Positions 25,323 through 33,638 of a stretch of DNA of 64,000 nucleotides are shown in pieces. The translations under genes and the position numbers were made by a program. The stretch covers positions 4,412,001-4,476,000 of the forward strand of contig NZ_CP095071.1 in the NCBI RefSeq assembly GCF_022919575.1, given 5' to 3'. Each line of letters opens with the position of its first letter. Position 1 is the stretch's first letter. The notes beneath the pieces are model-generated. The model ran no database searches. It had not been told where the DNA came from and was given only the letters and a program-made list of their open reading frames with translations. This DNA is from Gracilibacillus salinarum (lineage in GTDB: Bacteria; Bacillota; Bacilli; Bacillales; Amphibacillaceae).

Positions 25323-27785
25323 ATGAAAAAAGAAAATTTCAATCAAAATTGGCAAATGAAAACACTAGATAATGAAGATACGTATGCTGTAACACTTCCA
25401 GCATCTGTTATGGCTACACTGTTTGATGCAAATGTAATAGAAGATCCGTTTTATCGAGATAATGAGGACTTGGCAAAGGAAATTGCGAGTAAGGATTATC
25501 TTTTCCGAAAAGAATTTAACATCGATCGCGAGCAATTAGCGTTCCAACATATTTCTTTCATGTTTCACGGGATTGATACGATTGCTGCTATTATGCTGAA
25601 CGGGCAAACACTACTAGAAACCGATAATATGCACCGTACATATGAAGTAGACATCAAACCTTATCTTCAGGAAGGTGAGAATGTACTCGAGGTTTATCTC
25701 TATTCTCCCATATCCTATATAACGGAAATGCAGCAAAAAGATCCTTTAGCTGGCGTAGATCATGCGATGGAAGGCTATCAGCATTTGCGAAAGGCGCACA
25801 GTATGTTTGGCTGGGATTGGGGACCGAAAATTCCTGATTTGGGCATTTGGCGTGATGTTGAATTAGCGATGTGGAATGACAATCGCATCAGTGATGTGTA
25901 TATTTCCCAACAGCATGACACAGATCATGTCCAATTGGATGTGCTGGTATCTTTTGAAGAGTTAGTTTCAGATGACTACCATTTGTCTGCGAATTTAACA
26001 GCTCCGGACGGAACAATGTGCGGACAGGAAGTAAATAAACTGCAACAAGAAACAGCAATAGCAATTTCAGTAGAGAATCCAGTATTATGGTGGCCGGCAG
26101 GTTTTGGAGAGCAGTCACTTTATCAGCTGGAGGTTATGTTAAAGAGAGAAAATGAAGTGATCGATCAACAAACCTATACGATCGGCTTGCGAACGATTGA
26201 AGTCAAACATGAAGCGGATCAGTGGGGTAAATCTTTTGAATTTGTAGTGAATGGTCAGCCAATCTTTATGAAGGGTGCTAACTATATACCAGAAGACAAC
26301 CTGTTGCCGAGAACATCAAGAGAGAGAACGGAACGATTAATTAAAGACAGTGTATCAGCTAATTTTAATATGATTCGTGTCTGGGGTGGTGGACATTATC
26401 CTGAGGATTATTTCTATGAATTATGTGATCGATACGGGCTTGTTGTATGGCAAGATTTCATGTTTGCATGCAGCGTATATCGCCTAACCGATTCATTTGA
26501 AGAGAATGTTCGTCAAGAAGCTGTCGATCAAATCAAACGGATCCGCCATCATGCTTCGCTCGGCATTTGGTGTGGAAACAATGAAGTGGAAGAAGCAATG
26601 GAGCATTGGGGATGGCCGAAACGATCGGATTGGCGTAGGGATTATATTAAATTATTCGAGATTATGCTGCCAGACATAGTGAAGCAGTATGATCCACAGA
26701 CGTTTTACTGGTCTTCCTCTCCGTCATCTGCTGGTGGCTTTGATAACCCACGTAACCCTGATGTTGGAGATATGCATTATTGGCAAGTGTGGCATGGCGA
26801 AAAGCCGTTTACGGATTATCGACATTACTTTTTCCGTTTTTGTTCTGAATTTGGCTTTCAGTCCTTTCCGTCTATGAAAACCATTGAGTCCTTCACGGAG
26901 CCAGAAGATCGCAATATTTTCTCAAGAGTGATGGAAAAGCACCAAAAAAATGATGCTGCCAATGGTAAGATTTTGTACTATTTATCAGAAAATTTTCTTT
27001 ATCCAAAGGACTTTGATGCATTGATTTACACATCCCAGCTCCTGCAAGCGGAAGCGATAAAATATGGTGTAGAACATTGGCGTCGTAATTTGGGACGTTG
27101 TATGGGAGCACTTTACTGGCAATTAAATGATTGCTGGCCAGTAGCTTCGTGGTCCAGTATTGACTATTACGGAAGATGGAAAGCATTGCATTATTTTGCT
27201 AAGAAATTTTACGATCCTGTATTGCTATCCATTGAGGAAGGGGAAAAGGACGCTAATATATATATTACGAATGATCGTTTAACAGCGATAGATTGTAAGG
27301 TTGAGTGGAAACTTCGAAACAATCAATCTGAGATTATCGAGCAAGGTCGTTTCTCTACGGTTGTGCCGGCCTCGACCGCTCAATCGTGTCAGTCGCTCGA
27401 TTTTTCTGAAGTATTAACGGAGCAGCGGAAACGTAATTGTTATTTAGAAGCAACGCTTTATATGGATGATTACTATTACAGTCATGCAACGGTGATCTTC
27501 ACCAAAGCCAAACATTTCGAATTTTTAAATCCTCAATTGACAACCAAAGTGAGCGAATCGGATCAGGAGTTTCAGATTGAAGTACAAGCAGCTGCGTTTA
27601 CGAAATACGTCGAAGTACAATTAACAGTTGATGCCGTGCTTTCTGAAAATTACTTTGATTTGTCTGCAAAGGAGCCAAAGGTTATTACGATCAATAAGTC
27701 GCAATTAGAAGAGACTGTAACGCTAGAGCAGTTGGAGCAAGGACTTGACGTTCGCAGTGTTTATCATATTACGCAAGCTAAATAA
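25323..27785 (+). CDS. GH2 beta-mannosidase
   Basis: This is an 820-residue exo-beta-mannosidase releasing mannose from the non-reducing end. The order is a sugar-binding jelly-roll (1-180), an immunoglobulin-like domain (185-285), a TIM barrel (290-620) and C-terminal beta domains. The barrel shows acid/base Glu421 in WCGNNEVEEA and nucleophile Glu509 in FCSEFGFQS. MHRTYEVDIKPYL and SMFGWDWGPKIPDLGIWR are signatures of the mannosidase branch rather than beta-galactosidase. There is no signal peptide, so it acts on imported oligosaccharides. The start is preceded by GAGGTGACTGAC with a near-optimal distance. A strong hairpin follows the stop. Confidence 0.95.
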   Translation: MKKENFNQNWQMKTLDNEDTYAVTLPASVMATLFDANVIEDPFYRDNEDLAKEIASKDYLFRKEFNIDREQLAFQHISFMFHGIDTIAAIMLNGQTLLETDNMHRTYEVDIKPYLQEGENVLEVYLYSPISYITEMQQKDPLAGVDHAMEGYQHLRKAHSMFGWDWGPKIPDLGIWRDVELAMWNDNRISDVYISQQHDTDHVQLDVLVSFEELVSDDYHLSANLTAPDGTMCGQEVNKLQQETAIAISVENPVLWWPAGFGEQSLYQLEVMLKRENEVIDQQTYTIGLRTIEVKHEADQWGKSFEFVVNGQPIFMKGANYIPEDNLLPRTSRERTERLIKDSVSANFNMIRVWGGGHYPEDYFYELCDRYGLVVWQDFMFACSVYRLTDSFEENVRQEAVDQIKRIRHHASLGIWCGNNEVEEAMEHWGWPKRSDWRRDYIKLFEIMLPDIVKQYDPQTFYWSSSPSSAGGFDNPRNPDVGDMHYWQVWHGEKPFTDYRHYFFRFCSEFGFQSFPSMKTIESFTEPEDRNIFSRVMEKHQKNDAANGKILYYLSENFLYPKDFDALIYTSQLLQAEAIKYGVEHWRRNLGRCMGALYWQLNDCWPVASWSSIDYYGRWKALHYFAKKFYDPVLLSIEEGEKDANIYITNDRLTAIDCKVEWKLRNNQSEIIEQGRFSTVVPASTAQSCQSLDFSEVLTEQRKRNCYLEATLYMDDYYYSHATVIFTKAKHFEFLNPQLTTKVSESDQEFQIEVQAAAFTKYVEVQLTVDAVLSENYFDLSAKEPKVITINKSQLEETVTLEQLEQGLDVRSVYHITQAK

Positions 27786-27788
27786 AGA

Positions 27789-27846
27789 GTTCGTATCAGC
27801 AGGGATGATGTCCCTGCTGATAGGAACTGATCAGCCGTATTTTTTA
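27789..27846 (+). terminator. Terminator-like hairpin after GH2
   Basis: GTTCGTATCAGCAGGGA and TCCCTGCTGATAGGAAC form a 16-pair stem ending at 27827. A T-run (27840-27845) comes 12 bases later rather than directly after the stem. Confidence 0.65.
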
Positions 27847-27849
27847 ACA

Positions 27850-28605
27850 AGAAAAAAGCTATAAAAGTACAGTCATAGAAGTAAGCATGCTGAATAGGAA
27901 GATAGTTTCCTATAATATGGATTATGTAAACTAAGGCTGTATGGCAAAACGGTCATTTTGAAATATTTTATCTGCGTTGCAAAGCTCCGGAAATAGGCTC
28001 CGCGTCCTGTGGGCACAGCTTCAGCTAGGCTACTACTTGAATAACATCTGTGCTGCCTTGTGCCGAGGAAGCTCACTTCGAAGCGATACTTGCAGACACA
28101 GGCACAAATGAAATGGATCTTCAGCTCGCGCTGATTCCACGGGAGTCTCCGCCTATTTCCTACGCTTTAGGGAAGTGCTACAACGTATGGAACAGCAAAA
28201 AGCAGTGGTTCTAGGCATATTTCAATAGCTATTATATATGCATACGATCAACATGCTATCTCTTACAAAAGTTGTAGAGTCTACATCTTAGCGTAGACCA
28301 ACCACGTAGACTCCCGCGGGACAGGCAGGCGCTGAAGATCCACAACGTCTGCACCTGTGTCTTCTAGTAACGCTTCGAGGTAGGCTTCCTCGGTGCAAGG
28401 CAGCAGAGTAGTGATTCGTGTAGTAGCCTAGCTTCAGCCGTTCCCCGCAGGACGCGAAGTGGTTGGCCGGAGCGGTATGCCAGCACATGAATCATTTCAA
28501 AATAAACACTAAGCTGTTAGTTTACATAATCCATATTATAGGAAGTTGTTTATTAATGAAGTCAATTAGGACCGGGCGGGTTAGGGCCGGTTTTTCTTAG
28601 TTCGC
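27850..28605. repeat. Repeat family R, copy 2 (near complete, inverted orientation inside)
   Basis: Terminal inverted repeats TTTCCTATAATATGGATTAT (27906 on) and its complement ending at 28545 bound about 640 bases; flanks shared with other copies extend the unit to about 750. Inside are two G/C-rich modules: one with CCGGAAATAGGCTCCGCGTC...GGGAGTCTCCGCCTATTTCC, the other with CCAACCACGTAGACTCCC...GACGCGAAGTGGTTGG. The middle is reversed relative to copy 4. The tail has an ACCGG...CCGGTTTTTC terminator-like hairpin. No gene was found in this gap. Confidence 0.85.
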
Positions 28606-28676
28606 TATTTGCACTTAGTAAATGGAAGATATATAAAGGGATTCACCTTGATAAGAGAAACGATGGGGGATATAAA

Positions 28677-29642
28677 ATGAAGGAATTATTTGTAAAAGGC
28701 ATGACCTATGGATGGAATACGAAACGTGGAGCTTATCAGACGGATGATGCGGTTAACTCATTACAAAAATTAAAGGAAACAGGTAGTGAATGGATCGCTC
28801 TGTCATTTTTCGCTCTGCAGGATACGTATTGTTCTACCAATATACATTTTGATTACAGTAATACAATGACAGACAGGGATATTCAATTTGCTGTTACAGA
28901 AGCAAAGAAATTAGGATTAAAAGTCTGCCTCAAACCCGTAGTTAATTGTAAAGATGGGATCTGGCGGGCACGAATTGGTTTTCCTGAGGAAGCAATAGAC
29001 AAATGGCAAGCATGGTTTAGCTCGTATACTTATTTCATCATGCATTATGCAGAATTGGCAAAGGAATTAGACTGTGAAATGTTCTGTATAGGCTGTGAAA
29101 TGATTAACACTGAAGGACAAACAGCATCATGGCGTAATCTTATAGAGGATGTTCGAACTATTTATGACGGTCCGATTATATACAATGCGAACCATGGTAA
29201 GGAAGAAGGCGTGGAGTGGTTCGATGCGGTTGATATAATCGGGACAAGTGCATACTATCCAGTTGCAAAAGAGCCTGGTGATTCAGTGAGTAATATGGTC
29301 AAGGAGTGGGAGAAAATAGCTTGCAAGCTGGAAAAATTACATCAAACTTATAACAAACCGATTCTATTCATGGAGATAGGCTGTAGAAGTGCGCTAGGGT
29401 GTGCGACAATGCCTTGGGATTTTGAGCATACAGATTTACCATTTAGTGAGGATGAACAAGCGAATTTCTATCAGTCTGTCATTCAAGTATTTTGGGATAA
29501 ACCATGGTTCGCAGGTTTTTTCTGGTGGGATTGGAAAGCCAAGCTTTATCCAATCGAAGAAGCAGACAATGATCTTGATTTTGATATTTACGGAAAGAAA
29601 GCGGAACAAATTGTGAAACATTGGTATTCGTTAGCTAAGTAA
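28677..29642 (+). CDS. GH113 endo-beta-1,4-mannanase, copy 2
   Basis: This is a 321-residue intracellular GH113 enzyme clearly paralogous to the one at 24318 but strongly diverged. The acid/base is Glu141 in CIGCEM and the nucleophile Glu233 in LFMEIGCRS. MTYGWNTKRGAYQ, VCLKPVVNCKDGIWRARI and FAGFFWWDWKAKLYP mark the family. The extra spacing between the catalytic residues (92 versus 80) reflects a longer loop, KEPGDSVSNMVKEWEKIA, which may change subsite or product preference. It is 20 bases upstream of the SGNH esterase, so the two are co-transcribed. ATG is at 28677, preceded by GGGGGATATAAA. Confidence 0.92.
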   Translation: MKELFVKGMTYGWNTKRGAYQTDDAVNSLQKLKETGSEWIALSFFALQDTYCSTNIHFDYSNTMTDRDIQFAVTEAKKLGLKVCLKPVVNCKDGIWRARIGFPEEAIDKWQAWFSSYTYFIMHYAELAKELDCEMFCIGCEMINTEGQTASWRNLIEDVRTIYDGPIIYNANHGKEEGVEWFDAVDIIGTSAYYPVAKEPGDSVSNMVKEWEKIACKLEKLHQTYNKPILFMEIGCRSALGCATMPWDFEHTDLPFSEDEQANFYQSVIQVFWDKPWFAGFFWWDWKAKLYPIEEADNDLDFDIYGKKAEQIVKHWYSLAK

Positions 29643-29661
29643 CGGGATAAAGGAGTAGGTT

Positions 29662-30288
29662 ATGTTGACCAAGTTAGGAAAACGTATCATATTTATAGGT
29701 GACAGTATTACGCAATGGGGCAAGCAAGATGATCAAGAGGGCATAGGAACAGGATATGTACGTGTGATTCATGATTATTTAAAAGTTTTACATCCTGAAA
29801 AGGACTATGAAATTTTAAATAAAGGCATTGGTGGGAATCGTATTACCGATTTGGAAGAACGCTGGCAGGAAGATGTGATCAGCTGGAAACCAGATACCAT
29901 ATCAATTTCCATAGGTATCAATGATGTCTGGCGCCAACTCGATCATCCTGAATTAGAACAAGTCGACGAAGAAAAATTTGAAGCAATATATCGTCGTTTA
30001 CTGCAGCGAGTACGAGCTATAGGGATTTCATCTATCGTAATGATGGAACCGACTGTAATTGAAGAAAAAGTCGATTCTGCAGGCAATCAAAAATTAAAAC
30101 ATTATGCCGAAATCGTACGAGCGTTAGCAAAAGAATTCGATGCGATTCTAGTGCCAATCCACCAGCGCTTTATTCAATATTTGTTACAAAATAGTGGCTA
30201 TAATATTACCGTTGATGGTGTTCATCTGAATAGTGCTGGTAATTTATTGATGGCCCACGAATGGCTGAAAGCTGTCAAAACCAGCTAA
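29662..30288 (+). CDS. SGNH/GDSL-family esterase (likely acetyl esterase)
   Basis: This is a 208-residue hydrolase with the four SGNH blocks: catalytic Ser15 in FIGDSITQWG, Gly in GIGGNR, Asn in SIGINDVWR, and Asp/His in VDGVHLNSAGN. There is no signal peptide. Placement behind a mannanase suggests it removes O-acetyl groups from acetylated mannan oligosaccharides after import, as related rhamnogalacturonan and xylan acetylesterases do for their glycans; the exact ester is not shown by sequence. AAAGGAGTAGG lies just before the ATG. Together with the CE7 gene downstream it gives this locus two different deacetylases. Confidence 0.88.
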   Translation: MLTKLGKRIIFIGDSITQWGKQDDQEGIGTGYVRVIHDYLKVLHPEKDYEILNKGIGGNRITDLEERWQEDVISWKPDTISISIGINDVWRQLDHPELEQVDEEKFEAIYRRLLQRVRAIGISSIVMMEPTVIEEKVDSAGNQKLKHYAEIVRALAKEFDAILVPIHQRFIQYLLQNSGYNITVDGVHLNSAGNLLMAHEWLKAVKTS

Positions 30289-30294
30289 TAAATT

Positions 30295-30320
30295 TGAGCT
30301 CTATTTTCTAATAGAGCTCG
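30295..30320. terminator. Inverted repeat after the esterase gene
   Basis: GAGCTCTATT and AATAGAGCTC form a perfect 10-base-pair hairpin with a TTCT loop, but no T-run follows. It is a weak terminator or RNA end. Confidence 0.4.
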
Positions 30321-30351
30321 AAAAAGTGTGTATATTTAACAAAAATTATGA

Positions 30352-30369
30352 TATAATGAAACCGGTATC
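30352..30369 (+). promoter_or_regulatory. -10 box and first operator of the CE7-GH1 operon
   Basis: TATAAT (30352-30357) is directly followed by GAAACCGGTATC (30358-30369), a GAAA-NCGG-TTTC-like half-perfect palindrome. The same layout, TATAAT followed by GGAATCGGTTTC, occurs at the lacI gene at 41298. No clear -35 box is seen. Confidence 0.6.
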
Positions 30370-30461
30370 CTTTCTGAATAGACAGCGAATCGTGTACAGG
30401 AATGTGATGGTGAGAAGCTGAACATATCCATATTGGAGTAAGCGAAATTTTTTTGGAAGAT

Positions 30462-30479
30462 AAGGAAATCGGTTTCCTT
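30462..30479 (+). promoter_or_regulatory. Second operator upstream of the CE7 gene
   Basis: AAGGAAATCGGTTTCCTT has perfect 7-base arms around TCGG. It lies about 107 bases from the first operator, a distance compatible with repressor looping or roadblock. Confidence 0.65.
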
Positions 30480-30566
30480 GATCGGTGATAAGTGTGTATG
30501 GCTACATATACATTTTTAAAAAAGCGCATGAATTATCAAAAATGAATCGTTGACAGGAGGAATACG

Positions 30567-31529
30567 ATGCATCTAGATATGCCATTACACGAATTAGAAA
30601 AATATCAAGGGAAAAATCCAAAACCTGATGACTTTGATCTTTATTGGGAGCAAGCCTTACAGCAATTAGATCAACAATCCTTATCTTATGAGTTAGAGGA
30701 TGCTGCTATTACTTGTTCATTTGCAAGATGTCACCACCTGTATTTCCGTGGAGTAGGAGAGAATCGCATTCATGCTAAACTAATTGTTCCTAACAAAGAA
30801 ATCGCTACTGGCCAAGGTATGGCGATTTTTCATGGTTATTCAGTCGATAGTGGGGATTGGCTTGATAAGCTAGCGTATGCCGCTGAAGGAGTAACAGTGA
30901 TAGCGATGGATTGTCGCGGGCAAGGCGGACGATCAGAGGATCTATTAGTAACGAAAGGACCTACTTTGAAAGGCCATGTCATACGTGGATTAGATGATCC
31001 TAGTCCTGAACATTTGTACTATCGCCAAGTGTTTTTAGACACAGTTCAAACGGTAAGAATTCTAAAGACGATAGATGGGGTGGATTCGGAACGAATTGGT
31101 GTTTACGGTCAATCACAGGGCGGGGCACTTGCGACAGCTTGTGCTGCATTGGAGCCTACGGTCAAACATCTATTTGCCGTGTATCCGTTTTTATCTGATT
31201 ATGAAAGAGCATGGGAAATGGATATGCAACATTCGGCATATGAAGAAATCGCTTACTTTTTCCGCTGCTTTGATCCGACACACCATCGGCACCAGGAAAT
31301 CTTTTCGCGACTGGGCTATATTGATATTCAGCATTTGGCCGACCGAATTAAGGCGAGTGTGCAGTGGATAACAGCCATGCGCGATCCCATTTGTCCACCA
31401 TCGACGCAATTTGCAGCGTATAACAAAATTCGCTCGAAAAAAGACATGATGCTCTATCACGAATATGGACATGAGCATTTACCAAATCATGCAGATGAAG
31501 CTTTTCAGCAATTTATCAAAATTTTATAA
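30567..31529 (+). CDS. CE7-family acetyl esterase (acetylxylan esterase / cephalosporin-C deacetylase type)
   Basis: This is a 320-residue alpha/beta hydrolase. The CE7 triad is visible: Ser183 in YGQSQGG, Asp272 in AMRDPICPP and His301 in EYGHEHLP. The N-terminus MPLHELEKYQGKNPKPDDFDLYWEQAL and the RGQGG block (117-121) are CE7-specific. It is cytoplasmic, as is usual for this family, and removes acetyl groups from short acetylated oligosaccharides. It leads a two-gene operon with the GH1 enzyme (18-base gap). Two GAAA-YCGG-TTTC-type operators precede it, matching those at lacI-2 and GH35, so this operon is probably controlled by the regulator at 41298. Confidence 0.93.
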   Translation: MHLDMPLHELEKYQGKNPKPDDFDLYWEQALQQLDQQSLSYELEDAAITCSFARCHHLYFRGVGENRIHAKLIVPNKEIATGQGMAIFHGYSVDSGDWLDKLAYAAEGVTVIAMDCRGQGGRSEDLLVTKGPTLKGHVIRGLDDPSPEHLYYRQVFLDTVQTVRILKTIDGVDSERIGVYGQSQGGALATACAALEPTVKHLFAVYPFLSDYERAWEMDMQHSAYEEIAYFFRCFDPTHHRHQEIFSRLGYIDIQHLADRIKASVQWITAMRDPICPPSTQFAAYNKIRSKKDMMLYHEYGHEHLPNHADEAFQQFIKIL

Positions 31530-31547
31530 GAAGAAAGGGGTTTTACC

Positions 31548-32891
31548 ATGACAATTATTCAGTTTCCGAAAGATATGAAATGGGGAACAGCAACCGCATC
31601 ATATCAAATTGAAGGTGCAGCAAAAGAAGGTGGCCGCGGAATATCCATATGGGATACATTCTCGAAGACGCCAGGTAAAGTCGTGAATGGTGACAATGGA
31701 GATGTTGCCTGTGACAGCTATCACCGTTATGAAGAAGATGTAGAAATGATGAAAGACCTTGGCATCGATGTTTACCGATTCTCCGTTGCCTGGCCACGTA
31801 TTTTTCCAGATGGCACAGGTAAAGTGAATCAGGAAGGCTTGGACTATTATCATCGTTTAGTCGATAAACTTTTAGCTAATGGAATTGAACCAATGTGTAC
31901 ACTTTATCACTGGGATTTGCCACAAGCATTGCAAGATAAAGGTGGCTGGAATAATCGCGAAACGATTGATGCCTTTGTGGAATATGCGACATTGATGTTC
32001 AACGAATTTTCTGGAAAAATTAATAAATGGTTAACACTGAATGAGCCATGGTGTATTTCCTTTTTGTCTAATTATATAGGTGTGCATGCTCCTGGGAATC
32101 AGGATTTGCAATTGGCAACTCAAATTTCCCATCATTTATTAGTGGCACATGGTAAAAGTGTTCAAAAATTCCGTGAGCTTAACATTGATGGAGAAATAGG
32201 CTTTGCACCTAATACCACGTGGTTAGAACCGTTTAGTAACAGACAGGAAGATATTGATGCTTGTAACCGAGAGATAGGCTGGTATATTGAATGGTTTATG
32301 GATCCGGTGTTTAAAGGAACGTATCCATCATTTATGGTTGATTGGTTCAAGAAAAAAGGTGTTGAATTAGTAATCGAGGATGGCGATATGGAAATCATCT
32401 CGCAGCCAGTAGACTTTCTTGGGATCAATTACTACACTGGACATATTGCACGATACAAAGAAAATGAAGGATTGCTAGATTGGGAATTAGTCGAAATGAA
32501 TTATGACCGTACTGATATTGGCTGGCCAATCTTCCCGGACGGTTTGTATAACGTACTGACACGTATTAAAGAAAGTTACGGGGATGTCCCCATTTATATT
32601 ACCGAAAATGGTTCTTGCTACAATGACGAACCTGAGAATGGCCGTGTCCATGACACTGGTCGTATCAGCTATCTGGAGCAGCATTTAACAGCATTAAGTC
32701 GTGCCATTGCATCTGGTGTTAACATTAAAGGCTACATTACATGGTCTTTAATGGATAACTTTGAGTGGGCAGAAGGCTATACCATGCGCTTCGGAATTGT
32801 CCACGTCAACTACCGAACGTTGGAACGCACGAAAAAAGATAGTTTCTACTGGTACAAACAAACCATCGCAAACAACTGGTTCGAAAGCTAA
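31548..32891 (+). CDS. GH1 beta-glucosidase (BglA type)
   Basis: This is a 447-residue TIM-barrel beta-glycosidase. The acid/base is Glu166 in LTLNEPW and the nucleophile Glu353 in YITENGSCYND. KWGTATASYQIEGAAKEGGRGISIWDTF and GYITWSLMDNFEWAEGY are the usual GH1 ends. The residues around the aglycone pocket look like those of BglA-type enzymes acting on unphosphorylated sugars, not 6-phospho-beta-glucosidases. It is intracellular. In a glucomannan context it would release glucose from gluco-manno-oligosaccharides or cellobiose. AAGAAAGGGG precedes the ATG. A strong terminator follows. Confidence 0.94.
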   Translation: MTIIQFPKDMKWGTATASYQIEGAAKEGGRGISIWDTFSKTPGKVVNGDNGDVACDSYHRYEEDVEMMKDLGIDVYRFSVAWPRIFPDGTGKVNQEGLDYYHRLVDKLLANGIEPMCTLYHWDLPQALQDKGGWNNRETIDAFVEYATLMFNEFSGKINKWLTLNEPWCISFLSNYIGVHAPGNQDLQLATQISHHLLVAHGKSVQKFRELNIDGEIGFAPNTTWLEPFSNRQEDIDACNREIGWYIEWFMDPVFKGTYPSFMVDWFKKKGVELVIEDGDMEIISQPVDFLGINYYTGHIARYKENEGLLDWELVEMNYDRTDIGWPIFPDGLYNVLTRIKESYGDVPIYITENGSCYNDEPENGRVHDTGRISYLEQHLTALSRAIASGVNIKGYITWSLMDNFEWAEGYTMRFGIVHVNYRTLERTKKDSFYWYKQTIANNWFES

Positions 32892-32894
32892 TCG

Positions 32895-32930
32895 CAACCC
32901 CCGCCTGATTTGATTGGGCGGGGGTTTTAT
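32895..32930 (+). terminator. Terminator after GH1
   Basis: AACCCCCGCC and GGCGGGGGTTTT form a G/C-rich stem with loop TGATTTGATTG and T-run. Confidence 0.92.
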
Positions 32931-32944
32931 TTACAAAGAAAGAG

Positions 32945-33228
32945 GGAGTAAAAAACACAGTGCATGGTAGTAATCATGCTGAATAGGAAGATGGGTTCTT
33001 ATGATATGGATTATGTAATGCTAGCCATCGCTAACCAAGCTGCCATATTGAGCTATTGAATGTGCTGGGATACCGCTTCGGCCTATTTCCGAAGCTTTGC
33101 TAAGCAGATAATCTATATCAAAATGACCCTTTTGCAATACAGCCTTTGTTGACATAATCCGTATTATAAGTAGTTATATAAATTTCAAATCAAATAGCAC
33201 CGGGGGGTTAGGCACGGTTTTTCTAATA
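32945..33228. repeat. Repeat family R, copy 3 (internally deleted)
   Basis: Both terminal inverted repeats remain (TTCTTATGATATGGATTATG at 32997 and TGACATAATCCGTATTATAA ending near 33171), but the interior is cut from about 550 to about 130 bases. The flanking tail with CACCGGGGGGTTAGGCACGGTTTTTCT matches copies 2 and 4. Confidence 0.8.
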
Positions 33229-33274
33229 AGTCAAGAAAGTATAAATTTTAGACTATATGATGTTCGCTGACAGA

Positions 33275-33440
33275 AACGGCCACGTCCGGCTCCAGCGCCC
33301 AGAGACTAGGCGACTTCGCGAAATCGCCCTACGATAAGTCATCATCGATTCGCAAGCTCACCGTGATTCCTTTATCTCAGTTGATTCGCTCCACTCGCTA
33401 CGTCTCTATACGGGCGCTTGCGCCTTTGTTCGTATTCGTA
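33275..33440. repeat. Dispersed extragenic repeat, G/C-rich
   Basis: This is a non-coding block with GTCCGGCTCCAGCGCCCAG, GACTAGGCGACTTCGCG, CCTACGATAAGTCATCATCG and GGGCGCTTGCGCC. The first part matches the fragment at 18386. From memory, similar blocks are common between genes of Bacillaceae. Its base composition is clearly higher in G+C than its surroundings. Confidence 0.65.
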
Positions 33441-33522
33441 TATTTTTTAGTCTTACTAAAGGTCAAAAAAATGATAAAAGTAGTAAAGATCGTGGCAAAC
33501 AATGTAGGATGGTTATGAAATA

Positions 33523-33538
33523 ATGTAAGCGCAACCAA
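33523..33538 (+). promoter_or_regulatory. cre-like site upstream of the GH59 gene
   Basis: ATGTAAGCGCAACCAA matches 15 of 16 positions of the CcpA cre consensus WTGNAARCGNWWWCAW. It would put the large surface enzyme under glucose repression. Confidence 0.6.
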
Positions 33539-33579
33539 TGAGTAGGAGGTGAAAGGTATCGATAGGAATCTGTAAAAAG

Positions 33580-33621
33580 ATGGATGTGAATCGCTGTTGC
33601 TGCTGTTTGTGTATTCTTTGA
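33580..33621 (+). CDS. Short Cys-rich leader ORF upstream of the GH59 gene
   Basis: ATG 33580 opens a 13-codon frame coding MDVNRCCCCLCIL, five cysteines in 13 residues, ending at TGA 33619-33621. The stop overlaps the GAGGAAGGG ribosome site of the large gene at 33639, so the two could be translationally coupled. Such poly-cysteine uORFs act as attenuators in some actinobacteria. Here the ribosome site is only AGGA at 33563, about 13 bases upstream. The TGY-rich stretch is low in complexity, so it may be a chance frame. A better Shine-Dalgarno, AGGAGGTGAAAGG (33544-33556), lies upstream without an obvious start. Confidence 0.35.
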   Translation: MDVNRCCCCLCIL

Positions 33622-33638
33622 GGAAGGGATGAAATATC

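Noticed and set aside
28288-28488. Frames of about 66 codons in repeat copies 2 and 4 with similar products
   Set aside because: They are the same G/C-rich repeat read through; similarity between copies comes from the DNA repeat, not from protein conservation.
30320-30566. T-box or riboswitch in the CE7 leader
   Set aside because: No T-box motif or terminator/antiterminator pair; the visible signals are LacI-type palindromes.
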